A stretch of 61,201 nt of DNA. Origin: Spirochaetales bacterium (lineage in GTDB: Bacteria > Spirochaetota > Spirochaetia > SZUA-6 > RPPD01). The stretch lies in the NCBI GenBank assembly GCA_016934415.1, contig JAFGSW010000100.1, forward strand, positions 1 through 61,201, given 5' to 3'. The position numbers and the translations under genes are program-made. How positions within the stretch are numbered: the stretch's first letter is position 1; the number at the start of each line of letters is the position of its first letter. Shown piece after piece: positions 42,617-49,912 of this stretch. Below the pieces are notes generated by a model. It was not told the origin of the DNA. It searched no databases and was given only the letters and a program-made list of their open reading frames with translations.

Positions 42617-42680
42617 GCGGCCGCGTCGACCGCCCGCCTCTGTCCGGCGGGCCGATTCTGAATAAAGGAACAGGAAAACG

Positions 42681-43748
42681 ATGATCGTCGGTGGAAAACA
42701 TTACCGAAGCGTGTGGCTCGAAGGAGGCACCGTGTTCATGCTGAACCAGTCCGTGCTTCCTCATCGCTTTGAAATTTTCGAGAGCCCCGATCACCAGCGC
42801 ACAACGCGGGCGCTGTCGAATTTTATCGTTCGCGGCGCGGGCGTCGTCGGCACGGCGGCCGGATTCGCCCTGGCCCAGGCGGTGCTCGAGGCCCCCGAGA
42901 AGGAATTCGATTCATACATCGCAACGGCGGTCGACGAGCTCCTCAAACTCGCCGTCTCCCCCCACACGGTGGCCTACTCGGTCGAGCGCATCTACCGGAA
43001 GGTGAAGAAGGCCGCCGACCCGCCTGCCGCGAAAAAAGCTGCGGTGGCCGAGGCCCTGGCCCTGGCCGAGGCCGACATCAAAGCCTGCCTCAAGATCGGC
43101 GAGTTGGGTGCCACCCTCATCTCCGACGGCATACGCGTGCTCATTCACGGCAGCGGGGGCTGGCTCTCGAGCACGGATTGGGGCACGTCGCTTTCTCCCG
43201 TCTACCAGGCCAAACGGGCGGGGAAAAACGCGTTCGTCTGGGTGGGCGAGGGGCGGCCCGGCTTTCAGGGCGCGAGACTCATCGCCTGGGAGCTCAAGCA
43301 GGAGGACATTCCCTTCGCCCTCATCGCCGATGCGGCGGCGGGATTTTTCATGAGCCGCGGCGAGACGGACCTGGTCATCGTCGGCTGCGAGCGCATCGCC
43401 CGGAACGGAGACATCCTCGCGCGCATCGGGACGTATGATAAAGCCGTCCTCGCCAAAACGAACAAGGTCCCGTTCTACGTCGCCACCCCCCTTAAAAACC
43501 TGGACCCGCATTGTTCCTCCGGCAGGCATTTCCCGATCGTGGAGAGGAGCGAGGACGAAGTGGCGAAGATCACGGGACGGGACGAGGTGAACGCCCTGCA
43601 TACGGTCACCGTGCTGCCCGAGGGCGTGACGGCGCGAAACCCGCACCACGACGTGACCCCCGCCAAATACGTCACCGGATACATCACCGAAAAAGGCATT
43701 CTCACCCTCGACAAATTCAAGGCCTTGAAACCGGAGGGAGCGGCGTGA
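42681..43748 (+). CDS. mtnA: Methylthioribose-1-phosphate isomerase (MtnA/eIF2B-like)
   Basis: The aldose-isomerase fold has RALSNFIVRGAGVVGTAAGFAL at the N-terminus and the catalytic-site stretches VIVGCERIARNGDILARIGTYDKAVLAKTNKVPFYVATPLKNLDP and DVTPAKYVTGYITEKG near the end. The catalytic Cys region corresponds to the LIHGSGGWLSSTDWGT segment, where the usual Cys-containing HCNTG is replaced by HGSGG; the protein may therefore be a ribose-1,5-bisphosphate or other sugar-phosphate isomerase. 355 residues. Confidence 0.75.
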   Translation: MIVGGKHYRSVWLEGGTVFMLNQSVLPHRFEIFESPDHQRTTRALSNFIVRGAGVVGTAAGFALAQAVLEAPEKEFDSYIATAVDELLKLAVSPHTVAYSVERIYRKVKKAADPPAAKKAAVAEALALAEADIKACLKIGELGATLISDGIRVLIHGSGGWLSSTDWGTSLSPVYQAKRAGKNAFVWVGEGRPGFQGARLIAWELKQEDIPFALIADAAAGFFMSRGETDLVIVGCERIARNGDILARIGTYDKAVLAKTNKVPFYVATPLKNLDPHCSSGRHFPIVERSEDEVAKITGRDEVNALHTVTVLPEGVTARNPHHDVTPAKYVTGYITEKGILTLDKFKALKPEGAA

Positions 43749-44209
43749 AGATCTCCTCGAAGTGCGAGTACGCCTGCCTGGCGCTCATTTACCTGGCGGA
43801 ACACTTCGGGGATGGACTCGTCAAGATCCAGTCGATCGCCTCCACCAAGAAAATCCCGAAGAAGTTCCTCGAGCAAATACTTATCGTCCTCAAGCAGCGC
43901 GGGTATGTGAAGAGCAAGAAGGGGGCGAGCGGCGGGTATCGTCTCGCCCTGCCGCCCGACAAGATCACTCTGGCCGAGGTCATCCGGCTCATGGACGGCG
44001 CGCTCGCGCCGGTCGAATCGGTAAGCAAATATTTCTACGAGCCGACCCCGATCGAACAGGAAGAGCGGCTGCTCGGCGTCTTCCGGGAAATCCGCGATTA
44101 CGTCGCCGCCCGTCTCGAGCGCATCACCTTCCGCGACCTTATCTCAGGCGGCCGTTCCGGAGAAAGCGGACCCCGCTCGGGCAAAAAGACCGCGCGGTCG
44201 TCGGGATGA
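43745..44209 (+). CDS. Rrf2-family transcriptional regulator
   Basis: 154 residues starting GTG, overlapping the mtnA stop (GTGA). The winged-helix has KISSKCEYACLALIYLAEHF, KKIPKKFLEQILIVLKQRGYVKSKKGASGGYRLALPPDKITLAEVIRLMDGALAP. No C-terminal Cys cluster is present, so an Fe-S cofactor like IscR is not expected; residues 8 and 12 are the only Cys. It lies 66 bases before a pst-like operon with an inverted repeat over its promoter. Confidence 0.9.
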   Translation: MKISSKCEYACLALIYLAEHFGDGLVKIQSIASTKKIPKKFLEQILIVLKQRGYVKSKKGASGGYRLALPPDKITLAEVIRLMDGALAPVESVSKYFYEPTPIEQEERLLGVFREIRDYVAARLERITFRDLISGGRSGESGPRSGKKTARSSG

Positions 44210-44225
44210 AGAAGGTATTTTTAAA

Positions 44226-44244
44226 GTCTACTAAATATATAGAC
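44226..44244. promoter_or_regulatory. Inverted repeat, candidate Rrf2 operator
   Basis: GTCTA at 44226-44230 and TAGAC at 44240-44244 flank nine AT bases. The right arm covers the -35 (TAGACA). Position between the Rrf2 gene and pstS suggests repression of the ABC operon. Confidence 0.5.
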
Positions 44245-44268
44245 AAACTTAACAAATATTGATATCCT
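44240..44268 (+). promoter_or_regulatory. Putative sigma-70 promoter of pst operon (leaderless)
   Basis: TAGACA (44240-44245), 17 bp, TATCCT (44263-44268). The ATG at 44276 lies seven bases later with no Shine-Dalgarno. Confidence 0.55.
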
Positions 44269-44275
44269 TTCGTCC

Positions 44276-45217
44276 ATGCGCAGATGGATCATCATCGTCC
44301 TGTGCCTGGCGATCCTCGTTTCAAACGACGCCTGCACGGGCTCCGGGGCATCGTCCACCGTCACCCTCTCCGGCGCTTTCGCATTGTATCCCCTGGCGAT
44401 CAGCTGGAAGGAAGAATACTCCAAGGTGAAGCCGGACGTCAAAATCGAAGTGGCGGCGGGAGGGGCGGGGAAGGGCATGACCGACGTCCTGGGGGGACTG
44501 GTCGACGTGGCCATGGTGTCTCGCGAGGTCAACCGGTCGGAAAGCGACAAGGGCGCCTTCCCCTTGACCGTGGCCAAGGACGCGGTCGTCCCTACGATCA
44601 ATGCTTCAAATCCATTGGCCGGACGACTGCGGGAACGCGGCCTCACGCGAAAGGAATGCGCCGCCGTCTGGATCACCGGCACGGCGAGGCGCTGGCGCGA
44701 CCTTCGCGGCCTGCCCGGCGACAGATTGATTCGAGTCTATACCCGCTCCGACGCCTGCGGCGCCGGCGAGGTCTGGTCGAAATACCTGGGCGGGTTGTCG
44801 CAGGACGACCTGGGAGGAGTGCAGGTGTTCGGCGATCCCGGACTGGCGGATGCGGTCGTCAAGGATGTGGACGGACTCGGCTACAACAATATCGGTTTCG
44901 CCTACGATCCGTCCACGTTGAAACCCGTGACCGGGCTGGAAATACTCAAAATCGATTTCAACGGCAACGGCCGGATCGATCCGGAAGAAGACGTCTACGC
45001 CACCCGTGATGATCTCACCAGGGCCATCCGGGACGGCCGGTTCCCGTCACCGCCGGCCCGAGAGCTTTATTTCGTCACACGGGGAAAGCCCGGGAAGCCG
45101 GCGGTCGTCGCCTTCCTCACCTGGGTGCTCACCGAGGGGCAGCGCTTCGTTGAAGCCGGCGGATACGTGACGGTCCCGGAAGAGGATATCAACCGATGCC
45201 TGGGCGCGCTGCGCTGA
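44276..45217 (+). CDS. PstS-like substrate-binding protein with EF-hand-like loop
   Basis: 313 residues with a signal peptide (VLCLAILVSNDAC, Cys 20, relaxed lipobox). PBP-like residues: LSGAFALYPLAISWKEEY, GAGKGMTDVLGGLVDVAMVSREV and VVPTINASNPL. A complete EF-hand loop DFNGNGRIDPEE occurs at about residues 228-239. The C-terminal DGRFPSPPARELYFVTRGKPGKPAVVAFLTWVLTEGQRFV is shared with PstS-like proteins of Bacteroidetes, as I recall. Ligand phosphate or a similar oxyanion. Overlaps the next gene by 22 bases. Confidence 0.85.
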   Translation: MRRWIIIVLCLAILVSNDACTGSGASSTVTLSGAFALYPLAISWKEEYSKVKPDVKIEVAAGGAGKGMTDVLGGLVDVAMVSREVNRSESDKGAFPLTVAKDAVVPTINASNPLAGRLRERGLTRKECAAVWITGTARRWRDLRGLPGDRLIRVYTRSDACGAGEVWSKYLGGLSQDDLGGVQVFGDPGLADAVVKDVDGLGYNNIGFAYDPSTLKPVTGLEILKIDFNGNGRIDPEEDVYATRDDLTRAIRDGRFPSPPARELYFVTRGKPGKPAVVAFLTWVLTEGQRFVEAGGYVTVPEEDINRCLGALR

Positions 45218-46089
45218 GACGCGCCTCCTTCGCTTCTCCGCGTTCGCTCCTCGATTCCGGCGAGCGGGCTCTCCTGGGGACGCTCGCCTGCGCGCTCGTG
45301 CTCCTCCCCTTCGTCATAGGAGGCGGGCTCCTCATGGCCGCGCGCGGGCTCCTGGCGACGAAAACCGTCGCCGAGCTTTTTGCGCCGGATTCCTGGAATC
45401 CGATGCGCGGCCGGATCACCTATCTCCCCTTCCTGATCGGGACGCTCTGGGTGACCGGACTGGCCGTCCTCATCGCCCTGCCGCTCTCGCTCGCGGTGGC
45501 CGTCTACGCGTCCGAGTACGCCCCCCGTCGGTTCGGCGCCGTGCTCAAGCCGGCGGTCGACGTCGTCGCCGGACTTCCTTCCGTCATCTTCGGGCTCTGG
45601 GGCGTGGCCCTTATCGTCCCCGTCACCGGGTACAATATACTCGCAGCCGCTTTCGTACTGGCCGTCATGATCATGCCGATCATCATCCAAATCGCCATGG
45701 AAGTGTTTTCGGCCGTGCCCCCGTCGCTGCGGGAGGCGGCCTTCGCGCTCGGCGCGACCCGCTTCGAGGTGGTGAACCGGGTGGTGCTCAAAAAATCGCG
45801 GCCCGGGCTCGTCGCCGCGTCGGTCCTCGCCCTGGCGCGGGCCTTCGGCGAGACCCTGGCCGTCATGATGGTGATCGGCGGCGCCCAGAAGGGGCGGCTG
45901 CCGCAGGGTCCGCTCGATCAGGCCGACACCCTCCCGACGCTCATTGCCAACCGCTACGGCGAGATGTCCTCCGTCCCCCTGGTGAGCGAATCCCTCCTCG
46001 GCGCGGCTTTCATTTTGTTCCTGGTTGTGGTGGGATTCACGCTCGTTTCCCGGGTAGTCCTGGCGCGGGTGAAACGGGGCATGGAATGA
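45196..46089 (+). CDS. pstC: PstC-like ABC permease
   Basis: 297 residues with six predicted transmembrane helices; the first begins at residue 27 (LLGTLACALVLLPFVIGGG). The EAA-like loop (LREAAFALGATRFEVVNRVVLKKSRPGLVAASVLALARAFGETLAVMMVIGG) is present. A short soluble N-terminus is present. Overlaps pstS and pstA (ATGA). Confidence 0.88.
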   Translation: MPGRAALRRASFASPRSLLDSGERALLGTLACALVLLPFVIGGGLLMAARGLLATKTVAELFAPDSWNPMRGRITYLPFLIGTLWVTGLAVLIALPLSLAVAVYASEYAPRRFGAVLKPAVDVVAGLPSVIFGLWGVALIVPVTGYNILAAAFVLAVMIMPIIIQIAMEVFSAVPPSLREAAFALGATRFEVVNRVVLKKSRPGLVAASVLALARAFGETLAVMMVIGGAQKGRLPQGPLDQADTLPTLIANRYGEMSSVPLVSESLLGAAFILFLVVVGFTLVSRVVLARVKRGME

Positions 46090-46940
46090 GGATGTGGGCC
46101 CGGAAACTCAAACAGATCTCGGCCGTCGTTCTCATGATCGCGGCGGTCGGGGTCTTCTTCCTGATTTTTGCCGCGATCGTCATTGCGATTCTCGTGAAGG
46201 GATTGCCCGGCCTGTCGCTCGACCTCGTCACGAAGCTGCCGGAGAGCGGGCTCTACCTGGGCGGCGGGGGCGGCGTGCTTAACGCCATCGTCGGCTCCCT
46301 CCTGGTAGGGTTCGGGGCGACCGTGCTCGCGCTCAGCGTGAGTCTGCCGCTTGTCCTTTTCATCAACCTCTATCTGAGGAGGGGCGCGCGCCTGGCGGAG
46401 GCGGTACGATTCAGCCTCGACGTGCTCTGGGGCGTCCCGTCGATCGTTTACGGCGCCTGCGGCGTGGCGGTCATGCTCGCCGTGGGCATGCGCGGCTCGC
46501 TCCTCGCCGCCGTCGTCGTGGTCGCGCTCATCGAGGTCCCGATCCTGTCCCGCGCCTTCGACGAGGTGGTGCGCCTCGTGCCGCGCGAGCTCGATGAGGC
46601 GGTCTTATCGCTCGGCGCGAGCCTGAGAACGCTCGCCTTCCGGGTGGTCCTGCGCGCGGTGTTGCCGGGATTGGTCACGGCGGCGCTCCTCGCCTTCGGC
46701 CGGGGCATCGGGGACGCCGCGGCCGTGATGCTTGTGGCCGGATACCAGGACGGCATCCCCGCCAATCCGCTCGAACCTGTGGCGACGCTCCCCCTCGCGA
46801 TATTTTTCCTGGTGAGCACGCCCGGGGCGCAGGCGAGGGGATACGCCGCCGGAATGGTGCTCGTGCTGCTCATCGTCTTTTTTTCGCTGTTCTCCCGGTA
46901 TGTGGGGAAGAGGCTCTCTTCTCACCGGATCGGCGACTGA
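46086..46940 (+). CDS. pstA: PstA-like ABC permease
   Basis: 284 residues with about six transmembrane helices and the EAA loop LDEAVLSLGASLRTLAFRVVLRAVLPGLVTAALLAFGRGIGDAAAVMLVAG. The start ATG overlaps the pstC stop. Confidence 0.88.
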   Translation: MRMWARKLKQISAVVLMIAAVGVFFLIFAAIVIAILVKGLPGLSLDLVTKLPESGLYLGGGGGVLNAIVGSLLVGFGATVLALSVSLPLVLFINLYLRRGARLAEAVRFSLDVLWGVPSIVYGACGVAVMLAVGMRGSLLAAVVVVALIEVPILSRAFDEVVRLVPRELDEAVLSLGASLRTLAFRVVLRAVLPGLVTAALLAFGRGIGDAAAVMLVAGYQDGIPANPLEPVATLPLAIFFLVSTPGAQARGYAAGMVLVLLIVFFSLFSRYVGKRLSSHRIGD

Positions 46941-46975
46941 CCGGCGGCCCCGGTCGGTAGAGGAAAGGAATCGTC

Positions 46976-47740
46976 ATGCGGTCATGGAACAGTCATATCC
47001 AGGTCTCGAACCTCACCGTCAGATATGACGGTCATGCGGCGCTTTCCGACGTCACCATCGACATCCCCGATCAGAAAATCACGGCCATCATCGGTCCGTC
47101 CGGCTCGGGCAAGACGACGCTCCTGAAATCGTTCAACCGGCTCCTCGAGCTCGACACCAATGTCGTGGTAACGGGAGAAGTGAGAATCGACGGCGAGAAC
47201 ATCTACGGCCCCGGCGTGGAGGTGACGCACCTGCGCAAGAAGATGGGACTTCTCGCCCAGAAGCCGACCGTGCTTCCCATGTCCATCTACGACAACGTCG
47301 CGTTCGGGCCGCGTCTCAACGGGCGACCGGGCCGGGAGCGCATGGACGAGATCGTCCGCACCCACCTCGTCGCGGTCGGGCTCTGGAACGAGGTGAAGGA
47401 CAGGCTGCACAAGCCGGCCGACAGACTCTCGGTCGGGCAGCAGCAGCGCCTGTGCCTGGCGCGGGGACTGGCCGTGGAACCCGAGGTGATCCTGGGCGAC
47501 GAACCCACCTCGGCCCTCGATCCGCGCTCGTCGCGAACGATCGAGGAGAAGTTTACGGCCCTCAAGTCGCGCTATACGATCATTCTCGTCACCCACATCC
47601 TGCGCCAGGCCCGGCGGCTGGCGGATTACGTCGTCTTCCTCTACGACGGGCGGATCGTGGAGCACGGGCCGGCGGGACAAGTGTTCGGTACGCCGCGGGA
47701 ACAACTCACCCGCGAATACATCGAGGGGATATTCAGCTAA
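46976..47740 (+). CDS. pstB: PstB-like ABC ATP-binding protein
   Basis: 254 residues. Walker A GPSGSGKTT (about residues 40-48), Q-loop LLAQKPTVLPMSIYDNV, signature LSVGQQQR (usual LSGGQ), Walker B VILGDEPTSALD and H-loop THILRQARR. Strictly PstB-like, with NRLLELDTNVVVTGEVRIDGENIY. phoU, a usual neighbour, is missing. Confidence 0.9.
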   Translation: MRSWNSHIQVSNLTVRYDGHAALSDVTIDIPDQKITAIIGPSGSGKTTLLKSFNRLLELDTNVVVTGEVRIDGENIYGPGVEVTHLRKKMGLLAQKPTVLPMSIYDNVAFGPRLNGRPGRERMDEIVRTHLVAVGLWNEVKDRLHKPADRLSVGQQQRLCLARGLAVEPEVILGDEPTSALDPRSSRTIEEKFTALKSRYTIILVTHILRQARRLADYVVFLYDGRIVEHGPAGQVFGTPREQLTREYIEGIFS

Positions 47741-47749
47741 AAAAATATA

Positions 47750-47778
47750 TTGACAAGCTATTCCGGACGCGTTATATT
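47750..47778 (+). promoter_or_regulatory. Putative sigma-70 promoter of zinc-ribbon gene
   Basis: TTGACA (47750-47755), 17 bp, TATATT (47773-47778). The leader to ATG 47947 is about 160 bases, AT-rich, with small inverted repeats (ATATCGATGTTTTGATAT). Confidence 0.65.
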
Positions 47779-47946
47779 TCTTCGAAATCGAAAATCCCGC
47801 ACATTAATAAGGATTCGTCAAAACAGATTAATATCGATGTTTTGATATAACCTGGCGCGGACATTCGTTATCGATGACGAGTACACGCTGATGAAATGAC
47901 CGCGGATTGATGTGACGCAATCGGAATCGAATCGAGGAGGTGGCCC

Positions 47947-48120
47947 ATGGCCGAAATCAGCAAAAACGCACGCGTCGGTATCGTAACGCAGAAGTTCTTT
48001 TGCGGCTGCGGCGGAGAAATCAAGATGAAATCCGTCTTTGCGAGCGGCAAACTCAAGAACGTGGCCGAATGCACTAAGTGCAACCGCGTTGAGAGACGGC
48101 CGAGCGATTTCAAAGCTTAA
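47947..48120 (+). CDS. Small zinc-ribbon-like protein
   Basis: 57 residues: MAEISKNARVGIVTQKFFCG followed by CGGEIKMKSVFASGKLKN and a second Cys pair (CTKC). The two CxC/CxxC pairs suggest one zinc. Strong gaggaggt Shine-Dalgarno, own promoter and terminator. Similar small zinc proteins occur in Leptospira-like spirochaetes, from memory. No function known. Confidence 0.75.
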   Translation: MAEISKNARVGIVTQKFFCGCGGEIKMKSVFASGKLKNVAECTKCNRVERRPSDFKA

Positions 48121-48144
48121 AATCGCTCGCTTTTAAAAAGGAGG

Positions 48145-48179
48145 GCGCCGGCCGGCTTCAATCGGGCGGCGCTTTTTTT
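48145..48179 (+). terminator. Rho-independent terminator
   Basis: GCGCCG (48145-48150) pairs with CGGCGC (48167-48172), extended by partial inner pairing, followed by seven T. It ends the zinc-ribbon transcript; the T run also covers the plsC stop on the other strand. Confidence 0.8.
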
Positions 48180-48921
48180 AGGCCCGCCACTCGCCGAGTT
48201 GCGCCTCGATCTCGCGGGCGATCTCGTCGAGAAGCGTCTGGACGCCAGACTTGCCCCCTACGTGAGGGTGGACCTTCAAGATTTTCGTCCGATATACAAG
48301 GCCGCGCAGTTTGGTGAAAAAATCAATGAATTTCTGAATGCGATACCCTCCCTCGACCGCGGCCGACACCACCGGCAGATCTGAATGATCGAGAATATAG
48401 CGAATGCCCGCCGAATGGAACCTTCCCAGGTGGCCCGTGCGCGAACGCGTGCCTTCGGGAAAGACGACCGGGCAGACGCGGCGGCCCGGATGACGCAGGA
48501 GCTTGTCAAGCGAGCGCATGGTCTCTCCAAAACCGCCCCGCCGGTTGACGAAGGCGTGATTTCCGAGCCGCAGACCCAGTGAAATCGAGGGGATGCCGTA
48601 TTTGAGCTCTTTTTTCGCCGCGTACTTGAGATCGTGCCCCGGAAAGGCGCAGACCAGGATGGCGATATCGGCGAGACTTTGGTGGTTGGTGACGAGAAGA
48701 AACCGATCGGGGAGGCTTTCGTAGGGCACGGCCGATTCGCGGACGAACCGGAGACCCGCGTATACCCTGGCCAGGAGCACGGAAAAACGAGTCATCATGC
48801 GGAAGAAATCGTTCCAGAAATCTGCGTAGCGGCGGCGTACAAAAACGTAGCGCAGCCTGGCGAACAGGTCCCAGGCGACGACGCAGACAATGAAAGAGAG
48901 AATGAATATCAGAGTCCCCAT
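48178..48921 (-). CDS. plsC: 1-acylglycerol-3-phosphate acyltransferase (PlsC family)
   Basis: 247 residues. N-terminal hydrophobic helix (MGTLIFILSFIVCVVAWDLF), acyltransferase motifs NHQSLADI (NHxxxxD), ...FVNRRGGFGETMRSLDKLL, and VFPEGTRSRTGHLGRFHSAG (PEGTRS). ATG 48921 has gggag eight bases before it; a longer frame to 49059 crosses the rpsT promoter region and is less likely. Confidence 0.88.
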   Translation of the reverse strand: MGTLIFILSFIVCVVAWDLFARLRYVFVRRRYADFWNDFFRMMTRFSVLLARVYAGLRFVRESAVPYESLPDRFLLVTNHQSLADIAILVCAFPGHDLKYAAKKELKYGIPSISLGLRLGNHAFVNRRGGFGETMRSLDKLLRHPGRRVCPVVFPEGTRSRTGHLGRFHSAGIRYILDHSDLPVVSAAVEGGYRIQKFIDFFTKLRGLVYRTKILKVHPHVGGKSGVQTLLDEIAREIEAQLGEWRA

Positions 48922-48978
48922 CCGAAGTCTCCCGAAGATCACTGTAAACGCTATTGGGGACTTTGAAAAGACCGCTCC

Positions 48979-49007
48979 TTGACAGGGGCCGGCTTTTTTG
49001 TTAGTTT
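48979..49007 (+). promoter_or_regulatory. Putative sigma-70 promoter of rpsT
   Basis: TTGACA (48979-48984), 17 bp, TAGTTT (49002-49007). It gives a leader of about 170 bases before the rpsT start, containing several short inverted repeats. Confidence 0.5.
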
Positions 49008-49183
49008 GGTGCTTCGCCTCATAGGGCGATGCCGGATTTTTTTTAGATTTTGTCATCACATTCCTTGATTCATGTGATTGCGCAGTCCGAACACCTGTAT
49101 TCTACCGGTCGGATTGGGCAGGCTGCTTGCGGACTTCATGTATGTAAGCCGCCAGCCGAAATAGCCAGCGGAGGGTATGTCAT

Positions 49184-49453
49184 TTGAGCGTGAAAACTTC
49201 TGGTTCTGCCCAAAAGAGAAACAAGCAGAGTGAAAAACGCCGTACGTTGAATAGGATGTATTCCACACGGATTAAAACGTCCGCCAAGAAAGTCCTTCAG
49301 TCCATCGGCGAAAAAAACAAGGACCAGGCGGTGCGCGAATTCAGAGAATTCAGCGCGCATGTCGATAAAGCGGTCAAGAAGGGTATTTTTCATAGCAACA
49401 CCGGGGCGCGGCGCAAGTCCCGGATGCAGAAGAAAATCAACGCCCTCGCTTAG
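49184..49453 (+). CDS. rpsT: 30S ribosomal protein S20
   Basis: 89 residues with S20 helices: SAQKRNKQSEKRRTLNRMYSTRIKTSAKKVLQSIGEK...FREFSAHVDKAVKKGIFHSNTGARRKSRMQKKINAL. TTG start after ggagggt. Ribosomal small subunit. Confidence 0.95.
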   Translation: MSVKTSGSAQKRNKQSEKRRTLNRMYSTRIKTSAKKVLQSIGEKNKDQAVREFREFSAHVDKAVKKGIFHSNTGARRKSRMQKKINALA

Positions 49454-49522
49454 TGCGCGCGTTCAAGCACAAAAGCGGCAGTATGAATAAACGAATCGTC
49501 GTTCCGATCGTGGACGGAGAGA

Positions 49523-49882
49523 GTGACCGCCTTGCCGAAAAAGCTGACGCGAGCCGAGCTCATTGATCACATCGTCGAAAAGTTCAACATCCATAAAACC
49601 GTAGTCAACCTGCTCCTCGAACACGTCTTCGACGACATCAAGAAAGCGTTGGCCGAGGGCCGGAGCGTGGAGTTGCGGAGTTTCGGGACCTTTGAAATCC
49701 ACGTTCGAGCCGGGCGGAAGGCGCGCAATCCCAAAACCGGGGAGAAGCTTGTGACGCAGGACCGCGGAGTGGTGTTTTTTCGTCCCGGTCGGGAAATGAA
49801 GACCCGCGTGAAAAAAGTGAAGAAACCCTCCGGCAATCCGGGTGCGCAGACGGATCGCGCCTCAATCCGTGACGCCGATTAA
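49523..49882 (+). CDS. HU/IHF-family DNA-binding protein
   Basis: The core KLTRAELIDHIVEKFNIHKTVVNLLLEHVFDDIKKALAEGRSVELRSFGTFEIHVRAGRKARNPKTGEKL is a standard HU/IHF fold, with the GRKARNP arm. A C-terminal tail of about 25 residues (KKVKKPSGNPGAQTDRAS) is extra. GTG 49523 or TTG 49532 could be the start. Confidence 0.9.
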   Translation: MTALPKKLTRAELIDHIVEKFNIHKTVVNLLLEHVFDDIKKALAEGRSVELRSFGTFEIHVRAGRKARNPKTGEKLVTQDRGVVFFRPGREMKTRVKKVKKPSGNPGAQTDRASIRDAD

Positions 49883-49912
49883 TCAGTTGGAACCAGGAAA
49901 AGGATTCATACC

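Noticed and set aside
48922..49059. Longer plsC with 46 extra residues
   Set aside because: The extension is low complexity, crosses the rpsT promoter region, and ATG 48921 has a Shine-Dalgarno.
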